From the NCBI GenBank assembly GCA_007844125.1, contig CM017563.1, positions 41,556,012 to 41,620,011 of the forward strand: a stretch of 64,000 bases of DNA. The letters are read 5' to 3'. A program made the translations under genes and the position numbers. This stretch comes from Sinonovacula constricta (Eukaryota > Mollusca > Bivalvia > Cardiida > Solecurtidae). Below the pieces are notes generated by a model. It was not told the origin of the DNA. It searched no databases and saw only the letters and a list, made by a program, of their open reading frames with translations. How positions within the stretch are numbered: the first letter of the stretch is position 1; each line of letters starts with the position of its first letter. Below, one piece after another: positions 27,724 through 37,362 of the stretch.

Positions 27724-27762
27724 ATGACGGACGTTGAAAGGTCACTCGACGATATCATTGAG
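27724..27762 (+). CDS. Candidate start exon of TNF-C
   Basis: The sequence aaaATGa opens 13 codons (MTDVERSLDDIIE) that end exactly in phase 0 at GAG before gtaatc. The acidic, helix-like short peptide would suit the cytoplasmic N-terminus of TNF-C. Its phase fits both the micro-exons at 34220-36338 and the membrane exon at 37123, none of which has a start codon in the right frame. The link crosses a 6.5-kb intron containing a hAT-like element. It could equally be chance or belong to another gene. Confidence 0.4.
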
Positions 27763-29274
27763 GTAATCGTTTATCCGTATGTGTTTTCTTTTAACCTGTA
27801 CTGTGTATATTTAAATGATTAGCATTGAAACAGCTGTTCTGCAATAATACTATAACTATAAAACATTTCTAGTTGGTTGCTATCAAATCGTCTATTAAGT
27901 TATGTACATATGCATTAAAAATGTTTGAATATTATTAAAAGTAGCAAGACCAGTGATCTGGTTGATACTTTGCACACATGTTGTTTCATGAAAGAAAAAG
28001 ATTGTTGAATTTTAGAAATCGGGGATCAATTTTAGCTTTAATGATTTTTAGCTAACCTGATACCGGTGCTGCCCAGCGGGGTAATGAATATACCGACACT
28101 CTCGCCCTATGCCACAACTAACACTGTAACTATTCATCTGGGTACAGAAATATCACATGTTAGAAATATTATAATACCAAAATGAGTATTTACTAATAAA
28201 AAGTATATATACGGTGGCACAGGGGTGGGGGGAGCGGGTGTTAATAGAACATTACCAAATACATACTTAAAACTCTTACTTTAAACGTCCTAAAAAAGGG
28301 TCGGACGGAAGAGATATACAAGCAACGGATAAGAAAGAAACAAACTTTAAGTATTGTATATGATATTTTAATATAGGAATAATCTAAATGACATTTTATA
28401 TCCCGGCTGTGGGCACCGGATCGCAACATTACAATTATATACAGAAGTATATCATAAATATCTCAAAGCTATACTGAACTACAGAATCACATCCAGGGTT
28501 CTGCGCTATTAATAGAATCCAAGTTTATGCATACTTTCCATGAGATCCTTGTCTTATCGGGGCGTACAATCATAAAACCACGGATTCATACAATAGCAGG
28601 ATACGGAAAAACTATCGACATAAAATACAAAGACCCTGCAAAATAATATGTCTAATTTAAATAATGCACAGTGATAATGCTCAGTCATATTTACTTTAAA
28701 TACTCAAATTACTTGACTTATTTGTGTTACAATTGATAATACATTCCGCATATAGAGGTCAGTTAATCAAATGTGCGCAAAACTGTGATAACTATACAAG
28801 TGTTTACACGGTTTTATAGATAGATAGATAAACAACATATGATATCTCATATAGATTTTTAAACTTCCAGAGCCTTTGCTAGACCATTATAGGTTCATTA
28901 GTGATATTTTATATTTTTAAACACTTTACACTTTTAAAATAAATTGTTTACCTTCCAGAATCTTATAATAAGCTGTGAGTTAGATCACACAATTTTTAAC
29001 AAAGCTTTTAAAGTTACGGAGCAGTATTTTGATCAAAAATAAGGCCCCTAATTTATATAAGGATAATAATGATAATATGTTAAGAAAACAAAAGAAAATT
29101 TCAAGAATATATGCACATCAATCCCACACACCCAGACATCAGAATACTAAAAAAATAAGCCATTGCTATCATCTTCATGTTATAATGTGCTCGCTATATA
29201 CTTTTAGGTGAAAGGCGAGGGTAAATAAATCCATTCGTCAAATTTGGTCATATTGTTTTTCTGCATAAAACCTT

Positions 29275-29560
29275 AGATAAGTTCGTTGTTGGGTCACGTG
29301 GTGTCAAAAAGTAGGTCACTAGGTCAAATCTCAGAAAATGCTTGTGAACAAACCAGAGGTCCCATTTATAGTCCAATCTTCTTTAAACTTGAACAGAATA
29401 TGTGTCTGCATAAAATCTTGTATGAGTATATTATTGTGTCACGTGGGGTCAAAAAGTAGCTCACTCTGTCAAATCTCAGATAAAGGTTGCGAACAAACTA
29501 AAGACCACATTCACTAAACATTGCCAGAATGTTTGCCAGCAAGAAATCTTTTGTGAGTTT
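29275..29560 (+). repeat. GTCACGTGG satellite-like repeat, left block
   Basis: Two units of about 130 bases share GTCACGTGGGGTCAAAAAGT, then AGGTCACTAGGTCAAATCTCAGA, with the middle of the unit rich in GAACAAA and CCAGAATGTTTGCC. I associate this unit with bivalve genomes. The block stops abruptly at the LTR-like insertion. Confidence 0.7.
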
Positions 29561-30298
29561 TGTTACGACCGGTGTCGCTATTCAAGTTTATTTATAAAAT
29601 GGCACGTTCACTAAACAACGAAATGATGTAACAGAAAGAACAGGCCAGCAACAAACGAGTACATTTTTTTTACAAACAATTAACAATATGGCGTAATAAA
29701 ACAATAACAAATAAATGAAACAAAATTTCAGAAGGCAAAATAAAATATTAGCTTTTACAGTTTTTTCCTTTAGGAGGTGTCCCTTTAACAATGCAACACA
29801 TAATCCAACGTCGAACAATGCTGAAGAGTTATTGGTAGAATGTCCTCGTAGATAAGCACAGTTGTAATAATCCAAAGGTAGAACAATTCACGAATGTTAA
29901 TAATATAATCCCAAATCCAACACTATTATATTTATATCACTGAAGAATATAGTTAGTCCACGTAATTTCTAACACAGAAAGATTTAAGATAGAAGCTGCA
30001 AGTATTTCCAAACGATATGTCCAATCTCTAAAGCAAAACTTTTTATTTAAACTTACAAACTTATTTAATATCGGCAGACACGCCTTTATATATACCCAAA
30101 GAATTTCCAGAACATACACGTACCTAGAACATTCTCGAAAACTAGTTAAAAATAAACAATTGAACTTTCTAGAAGGATCCTTTTCTTCTAGCATTTACGC
30201 GAATGCTACGTCATCAAAACCACAACGGTAAACAACCCTTAACCTTACTTGCGTAACCTCAAACGCTGGTGTACTATTGTACATAACAGTTTGTAACA
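29561..30298. mobile_element. Candidate solo LTR, 738 bp
   Basis: The block begins TGTTACGACC and ends TTTGTAACA, an inverted TGTTAC/GTAACA pair like the ends of a long terminal repeat. It interrupts the satellite-like repeat that flanks it on both sides. A target duplication is not clear and no internal retroviral-type frame is present, so this is a tentative call. Confidence 0.4.
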
Positions 30299-30560
30299 AT
30301 TTCACGTGGGTCATTATTTAGGTAACAAGTTCAAATTTGAGAAAAACCTTGTGAAACACTTAGAGGCCACACTCATGGCTCAATCTTCACCATACTTTAC
30401 CCAGAATGTTTGCTAGTATGAAATCTAACATATGCTTGAAATGGGTCATGTGGATTCAGTAGGTAACTAGGTAAAATTCTTAAAAAAAATGTTATCAGCC
30501 CAGTGGCCACACAAACGGGCCAATCTTTACCAAAGATATCTAAAGTAAATCATTCTTAAT
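30299..30560 (+). repeat. GTCACGTGG satellite-like repeat, right block
   Basis: This is the continuation of the left block after the LTR-like insertion. It contains CACGTGGGTCA, CCTTGTGAAACACTTAGAGG, CAATCTTCACCA, CAGAATGTTTGCTAG and a second degraded unit to about 30560. Confidence 0.65.
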
Positions 30561-30935
30561 AACATGACGCCAGATTTGAATCTGACCTATTTAAGCCTTC
30601 ATATTTTTGTTCTTTTTTTGTTGTATTTCTTGTTGTTTTTGTTTAGTTTGTTGTTGTTTTGTTGTTGTTGTTGTTGTTGTTGTTGTTTTTTAAAGAATAT
30701 GTCTATAAGTTCTGGGCCGGTCTAGTAAAATGGATCTCGTAAAAAGTCAAGCAGATTAAGTAGCGTAGATTCTCAAAAATAACCCTAAAAGTGACGTAAG
30801 GCCAACCCACCAAGTAGACTTCGTTTTGGTACATGTTATTAGCAAGATATATTGCATTAGAATTTTGGTTACTTCCCTTGCTACTACACTCGCAGTCAAA
30901 TAAACATTATTCATTCGGGTTGATATCCGTTTGAA

Positions 30936-32196
30936 CAGGGGCGGGTCCAGATGGGGACCGAAGGGGCCGCGGCCCCCCTATTTTTCGACGACCAACAAAA
31001 ACAAGTGTTATTTTTTTAGTTTTTTAACGCGAAGGTTTTCAAAGGGCTACGCCTCTTAAGGCCCGTTTCCACTAGAGCTTTGTCACGCATATTTCTGCGG
31101 CGACGAGCCTACGTCTGTTGTCATGTTAAATGTTTTCTTGAACATAGCTTTAGTCTTTTTGCAAAAATGCTCTAATGGAAACGACGGCCTTTACTGAGTG
31201 TGTAGCCCAGCAAAAGCCGCCACGCCCTACACCATGGCGCCAATATACCACGTGACTCTAGTTTCCATCGCCCGCGAATTAATATCACGCCAGCGGGTAG
31301 ATCGCTCCGCCCACTGAGTCACGTGACCAGGAAGCGAAAAACCTTAGACAAACAAAACAGTTGACATGAATTACCTATTTCATGTACACATCTCTATCTC
31401 GCAGACGTCGGTGACAGACGCACATTGTTCGTGCAAATCAGGGTAACTACTGTTTACAGATTCGATTTTTCCCGGACATTTTAAATCGAGTTGTTACCCA
31501 GTAGTCAATAATACTCATGTTTGTTTCGCCGCCTGCTTCAAAATAGTTCCACTTTTTGAACTGGCCGAGTTTATCCGAACATTTACGTACATCCGAGAGA
31601 TGATTCGAAAGATTATCCGAGGTGCTCCGAATGGCAGAGACATCATGGCTGAAAAACGCAAGCACGGACAGCTCATTCTTTTTGACGTTTTTTCTCAGAA
31701 ATCCATTGAACGTTGATGACTGGTATACTTCATAATACTCTCATATTCTTTAACTCGTGCTTTAGAATGACTGGCAATGTAAAAATATCATTTCTATGCT
31801 CTATATGCCTAAAAATAGCAAATACTAGGAATATCCTTGCATTTATCTTTTTTACAGATAAAGTGATAGTTATTTACATTCAGGACGTTCATTTTACTAT
31901 ACACTGACAGTGTCTTGGTTATTGTAGTGTTCTTACGATAATAGGTTTCTTTCAGTAACCTTAAGATGTCCAAGTCAGTGGATATTTTGCCCTTAAAAGT
32001 GAGCAAATAGATAAGGAAATTATGCCCCACAGTTGCTTGGAAATCGCATCTCAGCGCATCTAGAATTCAAAATTTTCTGGGGGAGACCCTCCAGACCCCC
32101 GCCGCGGATTTCGCGCCTGTGGCGCGATCAGCTCCGGCCTGCGGCCGAATGTTACTCCCTCGGCACCCCTATGCTGAAATTCTGGATCCGCCCCTG
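30936..32196. mobile_element. Non-autonomous hAT-like DNA transposon, 1261 bp
   Basis: The ends are inverted (CAGGGGCGGGTCCAG at the left; the right end reads CAGGGGCGGATCCAG on the other strand). They are flanked by a perfect 8-bp direct repeat CGTTTGAA at 30928-30935 and 32197-32204. An 8-bp duplication with CAGGGGCGGATCCAG ends is typical of the hAT superfamily. No transposase frame is visible, and the longest frame inside is 72 codons without recognisable motifs. It lies within the proposed first intron of TNF-C. Confidence 0.85.
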
Positions 32197-32391
32197 CGTT
32201 TGAACGTGCATATGCAGATGACGCGAGTTAAAATAATACAGAAAATATAATCATCCCTTTCCATTTATCAATTAGTCGTGTTCTATAAACAGCAGTGAAC
32301 CCATGTAACATGTTTTGAACACTAACTATATTGTTAGACTGTAACACATGCGCAGTTACTGTTAGAACTGTTAATTCACTCTAAAGAGGTT

Positions 32392-32838
32392 AGTGAGTGA
32401 ATCCACATTTCCAAAAGGGACAAAGGTGTCAGGAGTATGAGTGAATCCACATTTACAGTAGAGACCCAGGTGTCAGTAGCATAAGTGAATCCACATTTGC
32501 AGAAGGGACCCAGGTGTCAGTAGCATGAGTGAATCCACATTTACAGAAGGGACCCAGGTGACAGTAGTATGAGTGAATCCACATTTACAGTAGGGACCCA
32601 GGTGTCAGTAGCATGAGTGAATCCACATTTACAGAAGGGACCCAGGTGTCAGTAGCATAAGTGAATCCACATTTACAGAAGGGACCCAGGTGTCAGTAGC
32701 ATGAGTGAATCCACATTTACAGAAGCGACCCAGGAGTCAGTAGTATGAGTGAATTCATATTTACAGTAGGGACCCAGCTGTAAGTAGTATGGGTGAATCC
32801 ACACTTACAGTAGGGACCCATACGTTAGTAGTACACGT
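32392..32838 (+). repeat. Minisatellite, about 44-bp unit, ten copies
   Basis: Ten head-to-tail units begin GTGAATCCACATTTACAG and continue AAGGGACCCAGGTGTCAGTAG. The middle units are nearly identical and the outer ones are more diverged. Confidence 0.9.
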
Positions 32839-34219
32839 GGCTTCCATCCTAACACTAAGCGGACAGTATTATGCCTGACTCGTCGGTGTCAGTATATGGA
32901 CCGGAGGGTTCAGTCCCTGGATACCTCATAAGTGCCCCTGTGCTATAATGATAGATATGTCCCTACACAGCATCGGCAAAAAATGCCGGCAAATCCCATC
33001 CCATCCCAATTTTGATAGGAAAAACCAGACGAGAGTTTGTTTATTTCCGGCCATCGTCATATTCCACGATATTTCACAATTGGAAAAATTACCCACAAAA
33101 AAAAAACAAAAAAAACTATTCGATGCAAATAATTCCAAACGAATTGATACGTTTTTAAGACACCGTCTTGCAGTGAGTAGGGTAAAAAGATCCACAATCA
33201 ATCGGATATGATCGAAATACTGATAAAAATTAAAACGAAACTATCGAAAGCAGCCAATTTTCATCGTGCTAAGAATCTCGGCCTGAATCAGCATTTACTA
33301 GTAGTACAGTTAGTGGCGCTGCCACATTTTCTGAACAGCAACAATCGGAATGCAATACTGCATCATTTACTCCCCAATAGTAAGTGAAAGTTCCAAATAA
33401 AAAAATAATAAAACAAACAGTCGTCGATTCAACCAACAAATTTATGAATGGCTATATTTGTTCAAGACCGGCTTCACGTGTAAATATTGTTAACTGTTAT
33501 CATAAAGATGTGTCCTATGTTTCATGTCGTGCAGTGTTAGGTAATAGTCCTTCAAGGAGACTTGAGACTCACAATAACAGTGAAAGGCATAAGGTATCTA
33601 CTGAAAAATACACCAACATTAGGTGTCGTGTCTCGGTTATCCAAATGCTGAAAACAGCTGTAGTAAACAAAGAGACATGTCTCTTTAGGCTTACACTAAA
33701 CCTAATAGACTACTCCAAGACTTTATAAAGAAATATATAAACTACTGAATGTTCCCCCAATTTTGTATTTTTCGCGCGATTTTCCCCCTTTTGACCAGCG
33801 TTTTTCCCTGTTCCTAAAACACCTGTATTACATCTGCCACAATTTAAAAAATGATGATTGTTATAGTATACTAACCTTTGGAAAACATTGCTTTTATCTT
33901 AAACAATGGAAGTGCGGATAACATTATCGCCGTTAATTGTGTGAATAAATGTTAAAAGAATGGGTTGATACTTTTCAATTAAACTATTAACTACTTTTTC
34001 AATACAAAATTATCTCACGGAACAAACTGGTGTTTATTTCATATTTATAAACATAACCTTTAAGTGCTTATATACTTTCAGTATAAAGGCACTTACCTTA
34101 TCCTGGTAATGTCAGCTATAATCCGAACTTGTCTTTGTTGCGAAATCTGTGTCATTCCCACTGCCTGTCTGCGATAATCAGCAGATTATAATGATAGTGT
34201 GTCAATGTGTATTATGCAG

Positions 34220-34258
34220 GTATCTAGCCCGTTATGTGAAGGTCAAGCAAAGAAACCG
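34220..34258 (+). CDS. TNF-C micro-exon 1 (39 nt)
   Basis: The acceptor is tgtattatgcag and the donor gtaagttatg. The 39 nt are open in phase 0 as VSSPLCEGQAKKP. The duplicate at 51722-51766 keeps both splice dinucleotides and reads ARIPLNECEGQAKKP in the same phase. Across the shared CEGQAKKP stretch the two differ at only two bases, both at third positions and both synonymous, which argues for a selected coding exon. It would add to the cytoplasmic tail of the TNF-C ligand. Confidence 0.6.
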
Positions 34259-34473
34259 GTAAGTTATGAATACTTTTTTCCCTGATCTATGATTTTGGCC
34301 AATCAGAAGAAGAAAACTTATTTGTTCATTATTACAGCTTTTCATGCAAATTAAGTGAGTTTCTACATACGATATACCGCATCTAAGTTGAACACGTCTC
34401 CAAGTAGATAAATATAAATATCTAAAGAATAAATAATGAGCCTGGGGTCAGTGGATATGTCATTCTGTTTCAG

Positions 34474-34509
34474 ACCGATGAAGTATGCTCGAAAAACCAG
34501 CATAATCAG
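34474..34509 (+). CDS. TNF-C micro-exon 2 (36 nt)
   Basis: The acceptor is tctgtttcag and the donor gtaagttatg. The 36 nt are open in phase 0 as TDEVCSKNQHNQ. The duplicate at 52453-52488 is identical except for one synonymous third-position change (CAG/CAA), while the bases around it have diverged. An alternative reading would begin at the internal ATG and leave in phase 2, which does not fit the membrane exon. Confidence 0.6.
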
Positions 34510-34950
34510 GTAAGTTATGCTTATGATAAAACAGAACTTACAATACCTGATTTTGCGTCATTAAGCGTTTTTTCTCAATACATGAATATGTATATAATCT
34601 ATTTTCGACAAGTATTAAATGTTCTGGTTCTGTAAGTATGTTAAACCTAAATGTTTACACATTGATTTAAGAAATTGCAGCTAAATTATAAGCGTTTCAG
34701 TTTCGATACTCGGCCAAGCTCATGCAAATAGGAATAATTCTTTTATGAAAAGCATGATAAGAAAAGGTCGAGCAGCGTGGAAAAGGAAGTCATGAAATCA
34801 AATGCAAAAATACGCAGTGTGGAAAAGGATGTAGGGAAAACATTGAATACAAATCTTTATAGATTTTTCTGTAATTTAAAGAAAATATGAACACTCCCTT
34901 TAAAGTAATATGTAAAACAATAATACAATACAATAACAACAATAAGAATT

Positions 34951-35370
34951 GATACCTGAACAAAAGATAGAACATTATTTCAGTGATAACGCTTTAAATG
35001 TAGTCATGTAAAATATTCGATAGATTAAGGTAGGATTTTTTCTAATTCTATCAAAAACATAAGATAAAACGACATTAGCCCGATTCATACCTGGCGTTAT
35101 CAAGGACTGTATTAAGGGCCAATATTGGCTGAATAAACATTGACAAAGAGGTAGATTGCTGATACCTGAGCGTAAAATAGAACAGCATTTCAGTGATAAA
35201 ACTTTAAATGTTTTCACGTTAAATATTCGAGATATAAATGTTGGATGTCTTTTAATTCTATAACAAACAGAAAAGAAAAAGACATTGGCACGATGGATAC
35301 CGAGCATCACCATTGACAGTGTTAAGGGTTATTATCAGTCGATTAGGTATGGACGTATACATAGACGATA
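34951..35370 (+). repeat. Tandem duplication of a 209-bp block in the TNF-C tail region
   Basis: TGATACCTGA, ATAGAACA, then TTTCAGTGATAA occurs at 34951 and again at 35160, each followed by a similar 200 bases. The same pair is present in TNF-D at about 52930 and 53140, so the tandem event came before the segmental duplication. Confidence 0.75.
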
Positions 35371-35876
35371 ATCCAGACCCGGTACTTTTTTCTATAAATG
35401 TGTTTAAATATTATTTATCATGGGTTTATTTGCAGTTCAAAATAGCAATGAATGTTGATGATATCTCATAAACATTAATATTGATTTTATTAGACATAAC
35501 GGTATCGGTTTCCTTGTTTTTGATAACCTGCATACAAATGATAAAAATAAGTGGAATTCATTACATTTGTCTCCGGAGTTACAAATCTGATTCTATATAA
35601 GGTGCGGCATTAGCGGTTTTCTAATGTTGTCGGTTAAAAATATACATTAACTAGTAAGCATTGATTTTACTGTTTTATTTATATTTGTTTGGGACTAAAA
35701 TGACCACATTTCACAATCGGACCATAATCAATTAAGGAGGCTTGAATATATTATAAGTATGTATTTTATTGCTAAATTTTACTCCCATGGAGCATTTTAG
35801 TCCTTGTCAGTCGACAAATTAGTCAGTTACAAACCAAACTTGTTACTAACTAAATGTTTATGTTTATATATTTCAG

Positions 35877-35909
35877 AAACCATGCTTGACAGGCAGATCA
35901 AACAAACTG
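35877..35909 (+). CDS. TNF-C micro-exon 3 (33 nt)
   Basis: The acceptor is atatttcag and the donor gtgagttatg. The 33 nt are open in phase 0 as KPCLTGRSNKL. The exon and its following intron sequence (tttgcgatg..agagaaagc) recur at 36303-36338, so exons 3 and 4 are a local tandem duplication with a period of about 430 bases. Read-through past the donor stays open for 34 codons, so a retained-intron form is possible. Confidence 0.5.
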
Positions 35910-36302
35910 GTGAGTTATGTTTGCGATGCCAGAGAAAGCGTGTGTCCTTCGCGATGACTGCTTCACTATTTTCTGCCACCACCGTTCAACCAAATTTATA
36001 TTTGGATAACTAATGTTTCATTTCAATCAGCCTGATAGGAAATTGACATCGCTTAGTTATAACTGTTAAGTGTGCAGTAAACGTAACACGTTTAAGTCAT
36101 ATACTTTAATAAATTAAATACAATAAATTAATTTATATTTGTTGATTTAACATAATAACTAGATTTGGCAAACTTTATTTTATGAAATATTCACACACTA
36201 TGTTGTTTTTTTTTATTTACAAAAATAGATACATTATTAGCGAGTATTGATAATTTTACACACAAAACTTGGTCGTCGAAATCACTTATTGAGATGTTTA
36301 AG

Positions 36303-36338
36303 TTTAGAACATGCTCCACATACCGACAAGAAAACCTG
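36303..36338 (+). CDS. TNF-C micro-exon 4 (36 or 31 nt)
   Basis: The donor is gtaagttaag. With the acceptor gatgtttaag the exon is 36 nt and open in phase 0 as FRTCSTYRQENL. With the nearer acceptor gtttag, which is the homologue of the one used by micro-exon 3, it would be 31 nt and shift frame. It may therefore be skipped, mutually exclusive with micro-exon 3, or use the distal acceptor. Confidence 0.4.
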
Positions 36339-37122
36339 GTAAGTTAAGTTTGCGATGTTAGAGAAAGCACGTGCCCTTAGCGATAACTGTCTCACTATTT
36401 TCTACCGCCACTGTCCCCTCACATTTACAGAAATACTGAATGGTTTTCATTCCTTTTGATATTATTTTTTTATGTTGCAATTAATAGAAACATTGAGACA
36501 TTAATCTTCACCAGCAAACATTTGCTTGCAGTATTCCAAACACTAATTTTAGTAAGTCATCAAAATAGTTAAATTGAAATGTCATATTTCTGCTAATACT
36601 TAAATCACCTACAGCAATAAACCAATAAACCGCTTCGGCAAGTTGAGGCACAACTACGGAAAAAAAACCTCCGCAATGTTCTTAAAAATCTCGTCTGTTT
36701 TCGACATCAAGCATTCTTTGCACAGACAGTGATGCCACTCGATTTTAGTCTGTTCTATGACACTTCACTTTATAGCTAACAGATTTGGGGGATTTATGTT
36801 TCTTTGTATTAATAAACAGATGTAATTGTATTTTATATTTAGTTTATGAAAAAAACATGTAAGGTACACTAATGTAAACATGGGATCATAGTCGCTGTGT
36901 AAAACATCTATTATCAACAATGTTTGAAAGGACTTTGTTCTCAAATTCCTTTGTGCTCTTTCACACAGACAGGTCTTTCAGTCATGTGTCACTTCATCGA
37001 GAGTATTAAATAGCAAAAGACGAGTGAAAACGAACAGTAGCAAGTATAAAATTATTTCCCCTAGAAGATTAACGTATGAATGTTCCATCAAATTTACTTA
37101 ATCTTTTTAATTGTACTTACAG

Positions 37123-37362
37123 AAATATGGCGTGATTGTTGTTCTGTTGATCGTCAACATGATACTACTGTTCTCATTCACCAGTCTTGTCTTTGTATGG
37201 CGAGGTAAAAGGCACATTGCTATGGAACCAAGAGCATCTCGCATCTGTGTGCCTTCGACAGAGCTTAACAAAGACACATGTCCTGCATCAGTGACCACGC
37301 ATAATGATCGAGAAGAGTGCTGTGGTAAAGTTTCTGATATCGTCGAGGAGCTACTTTCAAAA
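37123..37362 (+). CDS. TNF-C membrane and stalk exon
   Basis: The acceptor is ttgtacttacag and the donor gtaaga; it has 80 codons, phase 0 to 0. It holds the single membrane segment, with the Cys-bearing stalk after it. A diverged duplicate at 55248-55487 keeps the frame and most residues but has lost both splice dinucleotides. Confidence 0.8.

Noticed and set aside
29561..30298. Viral or retroviral insertion with genes
   Set aside because: No gag, pol or envelope-like frame is present; at most a solo LTR.
32392..32838. CRISPR-like array
   Set aside because: The 44-bp units are contiguous with no unique spacers, in a eukaryotic setting; it is a minisatellite.
33384..33728. 114-codon plus frame
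   Set aside because: No motif or family resemblance; it lies in the proposed TNF-C first intron and is probably chance.
35804..36013. Separate small gene over micro-exon 3
   Set aside because: It is read-through of micro-exon 3 into its intron; the good acceptor and donor favour an exon, although a retained form is possible.
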